Shown here: in pieces, positions 1-8,463 of the stretch
Layout: each line of letters starts with the position of its first letter
Numbering within the stretch: the first letter of the stretch is position 1
IMG/VR virus record: IMGVR_UViG_3300042520_001718
Location: 1-25,872 of that record
Direction: 5' to 3' (one strand)
From: a virus
DNA length: 25,872 nt
Position numbers and translations under genes: made by a program
Notes under the pieces: generated by a model
Seen by the model: only the letters and a program-made list of their open reading frames with translations
Told to the model about the DNA's origin: nothing
The model's database searches: none

Positions 1-184
1 TGCGGACAGTGATGTCACCCTTCATCGTGTTGAGAGCGTCGATGAACTCATTAGCTGTGACACCAGCCTGATCCTCATACCATCGTTCAGCGAGGATGTA
101 GTCGTACAACTCGATGGTGTTGCCGTTGACATTAACAACAGTTTCGACTTTATTACTTACGTCTCTATTGAGTACAAATTTCAT
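1..184 (-). CDS. ClpP-like prohead maturation protease (N-terminal part)
   Basis: The first 61 codons of a gene that runs off the left edge. It starts with an ATG overlapping the portal stop codon (ATGA), so it is translationally coupled to the portal gene. The visible part contains IELYDYI, then GVTANEFIDALNTM, then DITVR. This is the beta-strand and helix pattern at the N-terminus of phage S14 (ClpP-like) head maturation proteases, just before the usual INSPGG motif, which would lie outside the window. The order terminase, portal, ClpP-like protease is standard for HK97-type head modules and supports the call. The catalytic Ser, His and Asp are not in the window, so the family rests on the N-terminal pattern and gene order. 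Confidence 0.7.
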   Translation of the reverse strand, partial: MKFVLNRDVSNKVETVVNVNGNTIELYDYILAERWYEDQAGVTANEFIDALNTMKGDITVR

Positions 185-1995
185 TGTGCTGATCCGATTT
201 GCTGAAGGAAGCGAGTATGCCCGTCTTCACTTGACAGGATGTTATTGACAGGAGAGTAAAGCCACGAATCAATCAATTCATCTACTGTGGAGAATGGAGA
301 TACATCTGGAAGAATGTCTGCCCATTCGTTGAATGTGTTGGTCAGGTTGTGTGTGAACTTGTCCGTGTAGAACTCAGACATAGAAGCTTTGAACTCTTCT
401 ACGTCTGAGTATTTTGATTGTTTCTGGTCAAACACTTTACGTTCGTAAGCCTGCAGACCATTGACTACAGCTATGAAAGCGTTCTTAGCTACACGCAGCT
501 TCTTATCGAGATTCTGATCATCAGGACTCTTATCGAGAGAGTCTGAAGGCGGTTTGACTTCTTCTTCTTTCTTAGTTTGCTGCATCTCCATAGACTCTTT
601 AGGCGACATGTAATTGTCGTTGTCGAGAGTGAGCTTACGAATCTGCTGATCCATCATGTCATTAGCCAGCAGAGCTTTGTCACGCAGAGCAATGCTGTGG
701 TCAACTGTCATGAGGTTGGCAGGTACGTAACGCAGAGCGTTGTTAGCATCTGTAGGATCTATCTGCATTCCGAGTAGGTTACAGATTTCTGTTCTGTCCA
801 TAACTCCAATTTCAAAGAAGTTTCGCAGGGCTTGCGAGAATTCATTGATGATGGTACGGAATAAGTAAATGAGGTTGAATTCAAAACTGTATTGGAGTTG
901 ACTTGAGAGAGGTAACAATTCATTGCGAATCTGTCTCCCTAAGCTACTGATGAATGGATGTAAGCCGGTTTGAATGAACAGGTGGATGAGCTTACCTACA
1001 TCGCTGCTACTACCGCTACTGCCCATGTGAGAGTGGAGCAGTTCGGGAGGAACATTGAACCAACGTGATACGTCCTCTACAGAGAATGCTCTGGTTTCGA
1101 TGAACTGTAACTGCTGCATAGGAATTGCAACGTTTACAGGCTTCAAACCTTGTTCGAGAATACGTGTCTTGAACGCATCTTCCATTGCTGCGTTAGGATG
1201 AGATTCGAAGAAGCTTTCAACACGTTTCAGAACATCAGGAGCTAACCTGTTTTCTGTGGTCAGATATGTCTGGTTCTTGTGACCATTCTTGTAGAAGTGT
1301 ACGCCATACTCTTCAGAGTTTTCGTACATGTTGAATGATCGGCCTGCATTCTCGATGATGCCAAAACCTCTGTGGTTTGGTTTGTCGGGAATGTCAGACT
1401 TGATATGTACCATGTGCTCCCGAGGAAGCAACATATATTGAGGATTGGCATCCTCTTTAGTGTTGCCTGTCTCAATGCGGTAGATGAGCGTACCTTTGCG
1501 AGCTACAGCACCTGTAGCCAACTGCTCTGTACCATCGGCATAGTAGATGTTGCCACGAGGTATACGTGAAGGGTGGACGTGGTAAATACGAAATGTGCGT
1601 CCCTGACTGTCGAACTCACGTATAGCGTAATAGTTGCCATCAAGGAGTCGGTCATAGATCATGTCTCCCAACATCGCATCAGCTGAGTAATCAGGGTTTG
1701 CGTAATGAAGAAAGATTTTAACAGCAGGGTGATCAGCTGTATTGAGTTGTCTGTCAGGCTTTCCTGAAGGACTAATACGAATAACAGTACGAGGAAGACT
1801 ACCAATCGAACCTGTATAGAGGTTGACAGCACAGAACACAGCAGAGAGCTTGAGGCTGCTGTCTGCTGTGTGTTGACGACTACGCCACATGAAACTGAAC
1901 AGGTCTCTTCCGGAGAGAGCAGACGTAGCAGCATTCAGAACCTGATTTAACAGGCCGATAGAGTTGTCACGTCGTCGGAAGGGATTCCAGCTCAT
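181..1995 (-). CDS. HK97-type phage portal protein
   Basis: Portal protein, the dodecameric ring at the capsid vertex through which DNA is packaged and ejected. The N-terminus (MSWNPFRRR) and the segment around residues 45-75 (SLKLSAVFCAVNLYTGSIGS, then LPRTVIR) match the start of the HK97/Phage_portal family. Next come DHPAVKIFLHYANPDYSAD and LLDGNYYAI, typical of the same family, and the wing/stem region extends to about residue 440. At 604 aa it is longer than most HK97 portals (about 400-450 aa). The extra C-terminal 150 residues are charged, rich in Lys, Glu and Asp, and look helical. The start overlaps the end of the large terminase gene by 29 nt. Base composition is lower in GC than in genes to the right of about 4.4 kb. 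Confidence 0.93.
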   Translation of the reverse strand: MSWNPFRRRDNSIGLLNQVLNAATSALSGRDLFSFMWRSRQHTADSSLKLSAVFCAVNLYTGSIGSLPRTVIRISPSGKPDRQLNTADHPAVKIFLHYANPDYSADAMLGDMIYDRLLDGNYYAIREFDSQGRTFRIYHVHPSRIPRGNIYYADGTEQLATGAVARKGTLIYRIETGNTKEDANPQYMLLPREHMVHIKSDIPDKPNHRGFGIIENAGRSFNMYENSEEYGVHFYKNGHKNQTYLTTENRLAPDVLKRVESFFESHPNAAMEDAFKTRILEQGLKPVNVAIPMQQLQFIETRAFSVEDVSRWFNVPPELLHSHMGSSGSSSDVGKLIHLFIQTGLHPFISSLGRQIRNELLPLSSQLQYSFEFNLIYLFRTIINEFSQALRNFFEIGVMDRTEICNLLGMQIDPTDANNALRYVPANLMTVDHSIALRDKALLANDMMDQQIRKLTLDNDNYMSPKESMEMQQTKKEEEVKPPSDSLDKSPDDQNLDKKLRVAKNAFIAVVNGLQAYERKVFDQKQSKYSDVEEFKASMSEFYTDKFTHNLTNTFNEWADILPDVSPFSTVDELIDSWLYSPVNNILSSEDGHTRFLQQIGSAQ

Positions 1996-3904
1996 TTGCT
2001 TCTCTCAATCCTGATATGTTTGTGATCATTTGCTGACCAGAATACATGTGTCCTCCGATAGCCATTAACGATGCGACAACACCGTCAATCTTATCTGTGG
2101 ACTTCTGTTTGTTTGGTCTCATCTGATCATTGTTGTTTGTTGTCATTGTCACGTTTCCCATCATCCATCTAAGGACAGGATTGGAACCGTGAAACAATTC
2201 TTTGTTCTCTATATCAGCTTGGAGCTTCCGACAAGGACCATTCATCCCTACGTAGGACTGTGGGTATTTCTTTGCTTGTAGCCCTGCGTTGTAGAGAGTT
2301 TCGTAAATGAAGTTTGAACCCCACGCATCAAAACAGACGAGTTGAAGGTTTCTGAAGTAGGTGCATATACCTTTTTGGCTACCGTCACCTGTCAGAGTTT
2401 TGGCTATATCTCGTTCAGATATGGATGCGAGGGGAGTATTATTGATTAAGCCTGACTTGAACCATCTGTCATAAGGAAGACGTTCCTCAACACTTCGTTT
2501 GTAAATGGATTCAGCTGGAACCCAGAACCACGGCATTACTACCCCTTCACTGGGGAAGTACAAACTGAAGGAAGCAATGTCATTTACTGAGGAGTTATCG
2601 TAGCCCCCGTAACATTCAACATCCTGCAGTTCTTCAAGCTTTCTGAAGTACCATGTGAAGTAACCTTGAAACTCAGTGAGATAGAGGTCTATCTGACTGT
2701 TATTGAACCATTCATTGTCTGCTGCAAAGTTATGCCACAGACGATGATTATAAAGCAGAGTTTTGATTTCGTCAATTGATAATAAATGGTTCTCAGTGTG
2801 GTTGCCGTTAGCCCATACCCACGTCGGAATCCATACCGTTTCTGTCTTAGTGCGAATGTTGAGATGAAGACGTAAGAACCTATTCAGCAGAACAGGATTT
2901 GATTTACATTGACGAATGTTACGTTCGAAGTATTCGGCGTAGATAGAGACGCCGTAGTTGGGATTAGCTTTCTTCCATGTACGTTCATCTTCAAAGTCAT
3001 CGTCTACTGTCGCTTCATATATCACTGGAAGGAAAGAAACGTCAGACATCTCACCAGAGGCGATGCGTTTGGCACGTTCGTACAATTCGTTGCATGTTGA
3101 TGGTCTGTCATAGTCTGCTGTAGTTGTGTAGATTGTGAGAGATTGTCTACGAGCTGCTGTACCTGTCAACATTACGTCAATAAGCTCGCTGCTCTTGTGT
3201 GCGTGTACCTCGTCTACGTAAGCAAAGTTAGGTGACAGTCCGTGTTTTGTTTCAGCAATAGCAGACAACACTTTGAACATGCTACCGTCTTTAGCATGTT
3301 CAAAGCTCTTTGTGGATCTATTAACTTTGTTCTGACGTAGACGATTGAGCAGGTTTGGATTCTGCTCAATCATGTACGCTGTGTGACGAAAGTTAATAGA
3401 TGCCTGCTCAATGTCAGCAGCACAACAGAAGTTCTGTGATCGTTGTTCCTTATCTACGTAGAACATATAGAGCGTTGGAATTGCTCCGAACGAAACCGTT
3501 TTGCCGTTCTTGCGAGGCACCAGAATGAATGCTTCTTTAAACCGTCTGTAACCTGTTTCTTTATGCTTCCAACAGAATATATTGAAGTACACTGCCCATT
3601 GCCAGAGTTCTGGGATGAATGGTAGTCCTGTTAATTCACCTTCAGGATAGACACATTCATTGATAACAAACTCTACAAACTGGTGCATTTCATCTAAGTC
3701 GAAGTAGTAGTCTTCCGCTTCACGGAAAACATCGTACATCGGAATCATACGCAACAGTTCAGAGAGCCTCACAGACTTGTATTCATATCCTACAAGTCTG
3801 TGATTTTTTCTGATCGGAACAGGCACATCCTGAGAGATTTTCTTATTACCACCTCTTAGGAATTTGTCGTACCTAACAGCTTTGCTTGGGGCAGAAGTTG
3901 TCAT
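1967..3904 (-). CDS. terL: Terminase large subunit
   Basis: DNA-packaging motor ATPase and headful or site-specific nuclease. The Walker A motif VPRKNGKT lies at residues 129-137 and Walker B (FAYVDEVHAHK) near 227-237, with D231 and E232 as the expected metal-binding and catalytic pair. The C-terminal RNase H-like nuclease domain shows candidate acidic residues at GGYDNSSVNDIAS (D436), CFDAWGSN (D526) and DKIDGVVASLMA (around D604-D607). The length of 645 aa is within the range of Terminase_1 proteins, slightly long, with an unusual Trp- and Asn-rich stretch near residues 385-425 that may be an insertion. No small terminase subunit is recognisable next to it. The gene starts with an ATG overlapping the preceding stop (ATGA). 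Confidence 0.95.
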   Translation of the reverse strand: MTTSAPSKAVRYDKFLRGGNKKISQDVPVPIRKNHRLVGYEYKSVRLSELLRMIPMYDVFREAEDYYFDLDEMHQFVEFVINECVYPEGELTGLPFIPELWQWAVYFNIFCWKHKETGYRRFKEAFILVPRKNGKTVSFGAIPTLYMFYVDKEQRSQNFCCAADIEQASINFRHTAYMIEQNPNLLNRLRQNKVNRSTKSFEHAKDGSMFKVLSAIAETKHGLSPNFAYVDEVHAHKSSELIDVMLTGTAARRQSLTIYTTTADYDRPSTCNELYERAKRIASGEMSDVSFLPVIYEATVDDDFEDERTWKKANPNYGVSIYAEYFERNIRQCKSNPVLLNRFLRLHLNIRTKTETVWIPTWVWANGNHTENHLLSIDEIKTLLYNHRLWHNFAADNEWFNNSQIDLYLTEFQGYFTWYFRKLEELQDVECYGGYDNSSVNDIASFSLYFPSEGVVMPWFWVPAESIYKRSVEERLPYDRWFKSGLINNTPLASISERDIAKTLTGDGSQKGICTYFRNLQLVCFDAWGSNFIYETLYNAGLQAKKYPQSYVGMNGPCRKLQADIENKELFHGSNPVLRWMMGNVTMTTNNNDQMRPNKQKSTDKIDGVVASLMAIGGHMYSGQQMITNISGLREANELESLPTT

Positions 3905-4638
3905 GGATTTTCTACAAACTTAAATTGAGTGGTCTTAAATGTCTTCTGAGCATCAGCAGCAGTCCAAATGAACTTCAATCTACCTTCGTAGGTGAATTCT
4001 GGTTTGCCTAGAGCTGTTACTGAAGAAGGAAGAGTGATGCTAACGACACTGGCAGTGTAAGTACACGTACCAGACAGGTGCATGGATGATGGATCGCCTG
4101 TGCGGTAGGCTGTGAACTCAATATCAGCATCATCAAAGTCGAGGCTACCCATGCTTGTGATAGGATCGCCTTCAGCATCGAGGATGGTTACTTCGATCTC
4201 ACCACTATCTGAGTCGTAGCTATCACCGACAATCAGTTCAGAAGGGAATCCAGAGATTGTACCAACATCAAGAACCGCAGCTGCTGTTAAAGCTACATTA
4301 GCCTGAGCTGTGCCGATGAGGTCTGTTTTAGCTTTAACAGCAAGCAGAGTAGTTTGAGAAGCATCACCAGCACTGGTAGTCGGGTATCCATCTAGAACTA
4401 GTGTGCTGCCGACCGCTAACCACCCATCCCGTACCGGCCCGACAGCATCATGCAACCGAGCCGACGCAATGTCGGAAATCGTTTCTGCGACGGTTGCAAC
4501 GAATCGCCCTGAAGACGCCGGAGACTCTGACAACGCATCGCCGCCTGTGTTTATCAACACGCCTGCGGTGGTGTAGAGGTAGAGCGTCAGGCCGGTTTCA
4601 CCAGTAAGTTCTGGTGCTGTCCATGCAATGTCAGCCAT
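3901..4638 (-). CDS. Putative phage structural or appendage protein
   Basis: A 245-aa protein without catalytic motifs, probably a virion structural protein given its place just before the terminase gene and after fibre-like genes. The first ~83 residues (MADIAWTAPELTGETGLTLY onward) have a small beta-rich pattern that includes GRFVATVAETIS. The second half (GEIEVTILDAEGDPI, then YEGRLKFIWTAADA) resembles an Ig-like or baseplate-type beta-sandwich. Codon choice changes within the gene: the N-terminal third (right of about 4390) is GC-rich like genes to its right, and the C-terminal part is AT-richer like the terminase and portal genes. This suggests recombination inside the gene. Exact function not recognised. 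Confidence 0.75.
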   Translation of the reverse strand: MADIAWTAPELTGETGLTLYLYTTAGVLINTGGDALSESPASSGRFVATVAETISDIASARLHDAVGPVRDGWLAVGSTLVLDGYPTTSAGDASQTTLLAVKAKTDLIGTAQANVALTAAAVLDVGTISGFPSELIVGDSYDSDSGEIEVTILDAEGDPITSMGSLDFDDADIEFTAYRTGDPSSMHLSGTCTYTASVVSITLPSSVTALGKPEFTYEGRLKFIWTAADAQKTFKTTQFKFVENP

Positions 4639-4795
4639 TGTCGGTCTCTGGTGTTGGTGGTGATTTGAGTGCGTCGATCAGTGACAAGGCAGTGGCACCA
4701 ATCTGCTGAGATTCTTCGAGTGACTTGCCCTGCTGCAGAGCAGCTGCACCGATGCGAACGAGCTGTTCAATCTGATTGATTTGTTCTGGTGTCAT
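4631..4795 (-). CDS. Small hypothetical protein, 54 aa
   Basis: Begins MTPEQINQIEQLVRIGAAAL and is predicted to be mostly helical and soluble, with a Pro-rich acidic tail. The ATG at 4795 overlaps the stop of the previous gene (ATGA), which favours it over an in-frame codon further upstream, as does the coupling pattern of the whole cluster. Its stop overlaps the start of the next gene. It could be a small virion or chaperone-like component. No family is recognised. Confidence 0.65.
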   Translation of the reverse strand: MTPEQINQIEQLVRIGAAALQQGKSLEESQQIGATALSLIDALKSPPTPETDNG

Positions 4796-5238
4796 GGGGT
4801 TGGTTCTTCTGGTTCTGGAGTAGGCACTTGCCATGCGGCTTTTAACTCTCCGACGATGATACGAAACTGAGGTGTGCCCGGCGTTCCCTCAGTCGATAGC
4901 TCCCACGCAGGAGACAAGTATGCTTCTGGAAGGATATCTTCAGTACCTTCTGCACCGAGCAGTTGGGTACAGAGGGTACGAATTGTCAACAAAATCTCAT
5001 ACGCAGCCTCACGCATTTGAATCAGAGACTGCAAATCGATGGCATCCACCACCGCCTGCTGCTCAGCCTGAGTGCGGGATGCACCTTTACCCGGCTCACT
5101 CACTGACCATGTGCTGTGGTAGCCATGCTTCAGATCCTGAATGATCTTCTGGACCGTTTGGTTGGCCAGAATCGTGATGTTGTCCGCTATCTGAACCGCT
5201 GGAAATGGTGTTGTCGGACGTGTGAAAATCTCTGTCAT
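4792..5238 (-). CDS. Hypothetical phage protein, 148 aa
   Basis: Starts MTEIFTRPTTPFPAVQ. The ATG at 5238 sits 7 nt after AGGAG, so it is preferred to the TTG two codons upstream. The protein is mixed helical, with a central segment rich in Gln, Ala and Leu (around residues 55-100), and ends in a Pro/Glu tail (PTPEPEEPTP). It lies in the appendage gene cluster and overlaps its downstream neighbour by ATGA. It may be a small structural or assembly protein. No characteristic domain is seen. Confidence 0.7.
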   Translation of the reverse strand: MTEIFTRPTTPFPAVQIADNITILANQTVQKIIQDLKHGYHSTWSVSEPGKGASRTQAEQQAVVDAIDLQSLIQMREAAYEILLTIRTLCTQLLGAEGTEDILPEAYLSPAWELSTEGTPGTPQFRIIVGELKAAWQVPTPEPEEPTP

Positions 5239-5240
5239 GA

Positions 5241-5765
5241 TCAAACTCCTAATAGAGCCAGCATTGCAGCTGGGTTTATGCTTGGGGAAGCTGCAGCAAC
5301 GTAAGTGATGTCTAAGTACACCACGTCAACATATAATTCCGCATCCCCGTTTGCTCCGTAGTAAGTTAACTCTACCGCAGGGGCAGAACCGGATATCTCC
5401 CCATAAGATCCTGTGAATATACAATCTATCCATGACCATAGACCGCTACCGAACGAAGTAGACGGCGTTCCTGTGTACCATGTTCCGTTGAGCCGTATCC
5501 GAACCTGTGAAATATAACCATCTGTGTTTCCGTCTGCTCTACCATATATCCATAATCGAGCGGAACTTATCGTTCCTGACCCGGATGGAGCTTGACATCC
5601 CCACTGCTGGGCAGCACCAGATGACAGATCACCAGACTGGTACGCATAGTCTACTTGCGATCCTGCTGTTGGGTTCGTAACCACGTCATCGACAAGACCG
5701 AAGCCACCTCCACCACCCCATCCTGAGTTTATGTTACTGTTTGGTCGTACAATTTCGCTTGGCAT
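5241..5765 (-). CDS. Putative tail fibre or appendage protein (beta-rich)
   Basis: A 174-aa protein opening with IVRPNSNINSGWGGGGGFG. This resembles the 'RPNxD..SGW' opening of beta-jelly-roll modules often found on phage fibres and other surface proteins. It is rich in Gly, Ser, Tyr and Trp, as expected for an extracellular beta-sandwich, and has the repeated-strand look of carbohydrate-binding or DNRLRE-like modules (ISSARLWIYGRADG, then VDVVYLDITYVA). Its start codon overlaps the stop of the 489-aa fibre gene. It probably decorates or completes the fibre. The specific fold is inference. Confidence 0.65.
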   Translation of the reverse strand: MPSEIVRPNSNINSGWGGGGGFGLVDDVVTNPTAGSQVDYAYQSGDLSSGAAQQWGCQAPSGSGTISSARLWIYGRADGNTDGYISQVRIRLNGTWYTGTPSTSFGSGLWSWIDCIFTGSYGEISGSAPAVELTYYGANGDAELYVDVVYLDITYVAAASPSINPAAMLALLGV

Positions 5766-7234
5766 CAGTTTTTCCCCGTGTGCCAGCCGAGGTAAGTCCC
5801 TGAGCCGGTTCGTTGAAACATGATGCTGTCAGTTTTATCAATCGCCGTGCTGATTGTAGGGGCGGCACCAGAGTCAGTCAGCCATGTGATGCCGGATGGC
5901 CATGTCACGGTGCCCGGCGTACCTGATCCCGAAGTTTGCAGTACCAACAGGAATAACTGGTTCGCTGAGTCACCCGAGAACGCAATCGTGATGTTCCCGG
6001 TTGTTGGTCGGGTAACACGATGCAGGTTGCTGCCTGTGTCACTCAACAGCAGCGTTGCCGTCGCAGCACCGGCGGGCGTGTAGGTGCTCCATGTAGGAGC
6101 ATGTACCAGCGTTCGCTGCGTCTCACCTGATGCGTAAAACACCTGTGGGTTTCGTCGTGTCGTGCCATCCGAGCCACGGTAGACCAGATTGCCTGCCGTG
6201 TTGCTGGTCATTTCAATGGAAAACAGGCCGTTTGTGGATAGTGTGCGTGAAGCTGACGGCGTGATAGTTAAATCGCCCTCAATCGTCGTGCTTCCACATC
6301 GAAGCGAAGTCCAAACGCTCCCGGCATGATTAGTGATCGCGAGAACATTTAATGTGCCCCAGCCCAACTTCACATTACGGTCTGAGGACGCATTGAACAA
6401 AGTAAGAACTGCGTCTGCGTTCGCAGACATTCTCGTTCTGCCAGTCCAGCCGACAAGGGCCGCTGCAGAATACTCAATCGTACTATCTGTGGCCACACTC
6501 AGCCCACTCGTGAATGTTCCAGCAGAATTAAAATGACCTAACTGCAGGCTTCGATTTGTGCCACCAGCAGAACCAATAGCGGAACCGATCTGCATTGCTG
6601 AGGCGGTGGCTTTGAGGCAGAGGGATTCGAATGAAGTGGCTGAAGTGTATGTGCCAAACACTTCAGCCTGCATAGCAGTGAGACCATTGCGAATCGCAAG
6701 GTTTCCGCTGGTAGTAATCGCACCGCATGAAATTGAAGCCGTAGCATTCCCCCATGCCCCATTACCAAATGCAAGTGAGTTGGCAGCGAGTCTAGAAATC
6801 CCTACATCTGCTGAGGTTATGACGTTAGCCGATGTTGAAGAAAATCCTAGTACAGATCCCTGCCGTACCGTGACTTCATTGACGTTTCCTGACCCAATAA
6901 TCTGAGTGCCAGCAATCGCTAAAAATACATTCGCGGAAGAGGTGGTTCCGAGACCTGTTGAAGAACCACTTCGATATACTGTTGAACCAAATTGGACAGT
7001 TCCACTCGCCGTAATCGCCCCACACGTTAAAGCATTCGCCCCGAGCGATAACGCACCCGTCAGCGTACCACCTGAGAGGGGTAGATAACTGATTCCGCTC
7101 GCTTCGATGATGGTTTTTAACTCAGCCGACGTGAGGGCTTTGGCTCGCGTGTTGCTGCTGCCGACAGGGTTACCGACGATCAGGCCAGCGTTGACGCTGC
7201 GAATTGCTGTAGGAGGTAATGCGAGCACGCCCAC
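5765..7234 (-). CDS. Tail fibre-like protein
   Basis: A 489-aa Gly-, Ser-, Thr- and Ala-rich protein. It contains ISYLPLSGGTLTGALSLGAN, the classic 'LPLSGGTLTG' motif of tail fibres and fibre-like repeats. After it come many short beta-repeat segments in which GAITASG/GAITTSG motifs recur (about residues 70-180), suggesting a trimeric beta-helical shaft. The C-terminus has a compact module (SGDSANQLFLLVLQTSGSGT onward, ending LGWHTGKN) also seen at the ends of phage-associated fibre proteins. The start is GTG at 7234, preceded by GAAGGG at a suitable distance. It probably contributes to host recognition. The receptor is unknown. Confidence 0.8.
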   Translation of the reverse strand: MGVLALPPTAIRSVNAGLIVGNPVGSSNTRAKALTSAELKTIIEASGISYLPLSGGTLTGALSLGANALTCGAITASGTVQFGSTVYRSGSSTGLGTTSSANVFLAIAGTQIIGSGNVNEVTVRQGSVLGFSSTSANVITSADVGISRLAANSLAFGNGAWGNATASISCGAITTSGNLAIRNGLTAMQAEVFGTYTSATSFESLCLKATASAMQIGSAIGSAGGTNRSLQLGHFNSAGTFTSGLSVATDSTIEYSAAALVGWTGRTRMSANADAVLTLFNASSDRNVKLGWGTLNVLAITNHAGSVWTSLRCGSTTIEGDLTITPSASRTLSTNGLFSIEMTSNTAGNLVYRGSDGTTRRNPQVFYASGETQRTLVHAPTWSTYTPAGAATATLLLSDTGSNLHRVTRPTTGNITIAFSGDSANQLFLLVLQTSGSGTPGTVTWPSGITWLTDSGAAPTISTAIDKTDSIMFQRTGSGTYLGWHTGKN

Positions 7235-7237
7235 GGT

Positions 7238-7327
7238 TTATGACCCTTCATCGTCTTCAACACCGAAACTCAGATACCAGATCGTTTTGATCACGTTGCA
7301 CAACAAACGGAAAGAGGCCTTGATCAA
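7238..7327 (-). CDS. Possible 29-aa hydrophobic peptide (TTG start)
   Basis: A short frame starting with a TTG that overlaps the stop of the PAS gene (TTGA) and ending with TAA 3 nt before the fibre gene's GTG. It encodes a partly hydrophobic, basic-then-acidic peptide (MIKASFRLLCNVIKTIWYL, then SFGVEDDEGS). It fills the only gap between two otherwise adjoining genes and follows the coupling pattern of the cluster. It could be a small membrane peptide of the lysis or superinfection type, but nothing beyond position and hydrophobicity supports this. Confidence 0.35.
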   Translation of the reverse strand: MIKASFRLLCNVIKTIWYLSFGVEDDEGS

Positions 7328-8028
7328 TCTACTGCCACCCACCGAGGTTGGCTTAAGTCCAACCCGTGCAATCGTGCTTCCTGCACTGCCGGTGGTTTAC
7401 TCAACTGCACCTCAATCAGTCCCACTTTCTCTGCGATATCCAGAATGTTGTTCACCCCGAATATCGACATGATTACGACCAGCACAGCGAACGCGATTTT
7501 TGGGTGTTTCATACTGACTCTGATCGTCGCATTGATCCAGTTTTCCTCCTCGGTGCGTGTGGTCAATGTGCTGATATGCTGATTCATCTGTGACAATTGT
7601 TCCTGTATTTTTTCACACCGCTGCATTGCCTCGCCGAAGGCACTGGCGGTCCCGTTTTTTAATGGATTCCAATTACACACAGCGAACTCGAAATTTCCGA
7701 TAGCTGGCTTACGCTGCACAAACAATTGGCCCCATTCGGGCTTTCCGCCTTTCGGGACATATTGCTTAGTGATTAAGTATTCCCGGATTCTACCCGCCTT
7801 AAGTTCACCAGCCGCGTCTATGTCGGCCTGCAAATCCGCTCCCTCTGCACTTAGCTTTTGCCAGCCTGCTTTTTTTAGCTCACTGATTGAGGAATACCCG
7901 GTCCATTGCAGAAATGCTGCGTTAGCCCAGTAGATTTCGCCATCCGCACCGGAGATTAAATAGCACGACGGCATCTCCTGCAAAATCTCAACCAGAACAC
8001 TCACAGGTTGTTCATCAATATTCCACAT
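7324..8028 (-). CDS. Membrane-anchored PAS-domain protein
   Basis: A 234-aa protein with a PAS-like sensory domain at about residues 8-125: EMPSCYLISGADGEIYWANA is a typical PAS start, followed by FLQWTGYSS, a central helix, and the strands REYLITKQYV, WGQLFVQRKP and FEFAVCNWNP. Residues about 130-160 look coiled coil. One transmembrane helix follows (KIAFAVLVVIMSIFGVNNIL) and then a tail of about 40 residues. There is no kinase, cyclase or DNA-binding output domain. PAS domains are rare in phage structural regions. The protein may sense or signal at the host membrane, or the PAS fold may be reused as a structural or lysis component. Function is unknown. Confidence 0.7.
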   Translation of the reverse strand: MWNIDEQPVSVLVEILQEMPSCYLISGADGEIYWANAAFLQWTGYSSISELKKAGWQKLSAEGADLQADIDAAGELKAGRIREYLITKQYVPKGGKPEWGQLFVQRKPAIGNFEFAVCNWNPLKNGTASAFGEAMQRCEKIQEQLSQMNQHISTLTTRTEEENWINATIRVSMKHPKIAFAVLVVIMSIFGVNNILDIAEKVGLIEVQLSKPPAVQEARLHGLDLSQPRWVAVD

Positions 8029-8160
8029 ATTCTTTGTCCGGTCTCCAGGTGTCTCCGCGATTCAGTTACCGGAACGTTCCTTGCCTGCGGTATTGTCTTT
8101 CCGGACTCCGCAGGCTTTTTTTTATTTCCACCGTACCATTAGACAGAGATCACCTCCCCT
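8029..8160. other. Intergenic gap with hairpin and palindrome
   Basis: The 132-bp gap between the PAS gene and the small membrane protein gene. It holds a perfect 10-bp palindrome (GGAACGTTCC, 8071-8080) and the hairpin listed separately at 8083-8123. No coding frame is supported. It probably also contains the leader of the PAS gene. No clear sigma70-type promoter is seen. Confidence 0.5.
8083..8123 (+). terminator. Intrinsic terminator-like hairpin on the plus strand
   Basis: Stem GCCTGCGG (8083-8090) pairs perfectly with CCGCAGGC (8108-8115) around a 17-nt loop and is followed by eight T residues (8116-8123). As written it would stop plus-strand transcription, opposite to every gene nearby. 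On the minus strand it is an A-tract followed by a hairpin, which is not terminator-like. It may block antisense transcription. Confidence 0.6.
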
Positions 8161-8463
8161 CTATGGTTCCTGAGTTTGCTCCCAAAGCCAGCGAGCGATT
8201 TCAAGAGCTAACGTTTTCCAGATCAATGACAGAATCAGCCATCCAATCGGCAAGGCCATTCGCACTGCCTCATCCCGCGTTTTCGGAGGATTGTCTGACA
8301 ACATCGCACGAAAAAACTTGTCTGCAACATCGTTGACGAGCCTGCGTTTTCGTTCCCGGTTCCTTCTATCACGCTCACCCATAGCCATTGCGTGACAACC
8401 GAAATGCCTTTCAGCGTCTTCGGTGATTTGCCGTATTTCTCTGTGCAGAAATGCTGCGGTCAT
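8161..8463 (-). CDS. Small membrane-associated protein, 100 aa
   Basis: Starts MTAAFLHREIRQITEDAERH, with a basic region (RDRRNRERKRRL, about residues 31-42). Near the C-terminus is one hydrophobic segment (IGWLILSLIWKTLALEIARW), probably a membrane helix or amphipathic anchor. The ATG overlaps the stop of the upstream lipoprotein gene (ATGA). Single-helix proteins beside lipoproteins and a peptidase could belong to a lysis set (holin- or spanin-like), but no family signature is visible. Confidence 0.6.
   Translation of the reverse strand: MTAAFLHREIRQITEDAERHFGCHAMAMGERDRRNRERKRRLVNDVADKFFRAMLSDNPPKTRDEAVRMALPIGWLILSLIWKTLALEIARWLWEQTQEP

Noticed and set aside
4391-4402. TCTAGAACTAGT, which resembles cloning-vector polylinker sequence
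   Set aside because: It is in frame as STLVLDGYP within a normal gene and no further vector sequence flanks it; coincidence is likely.
8034-8336. Plus-strand frames opposite the PAS and lipoprotein region
   Set aside because: They are antisense to well-supported genes, lack ribosome sites, and one contains the terminator hairpin.
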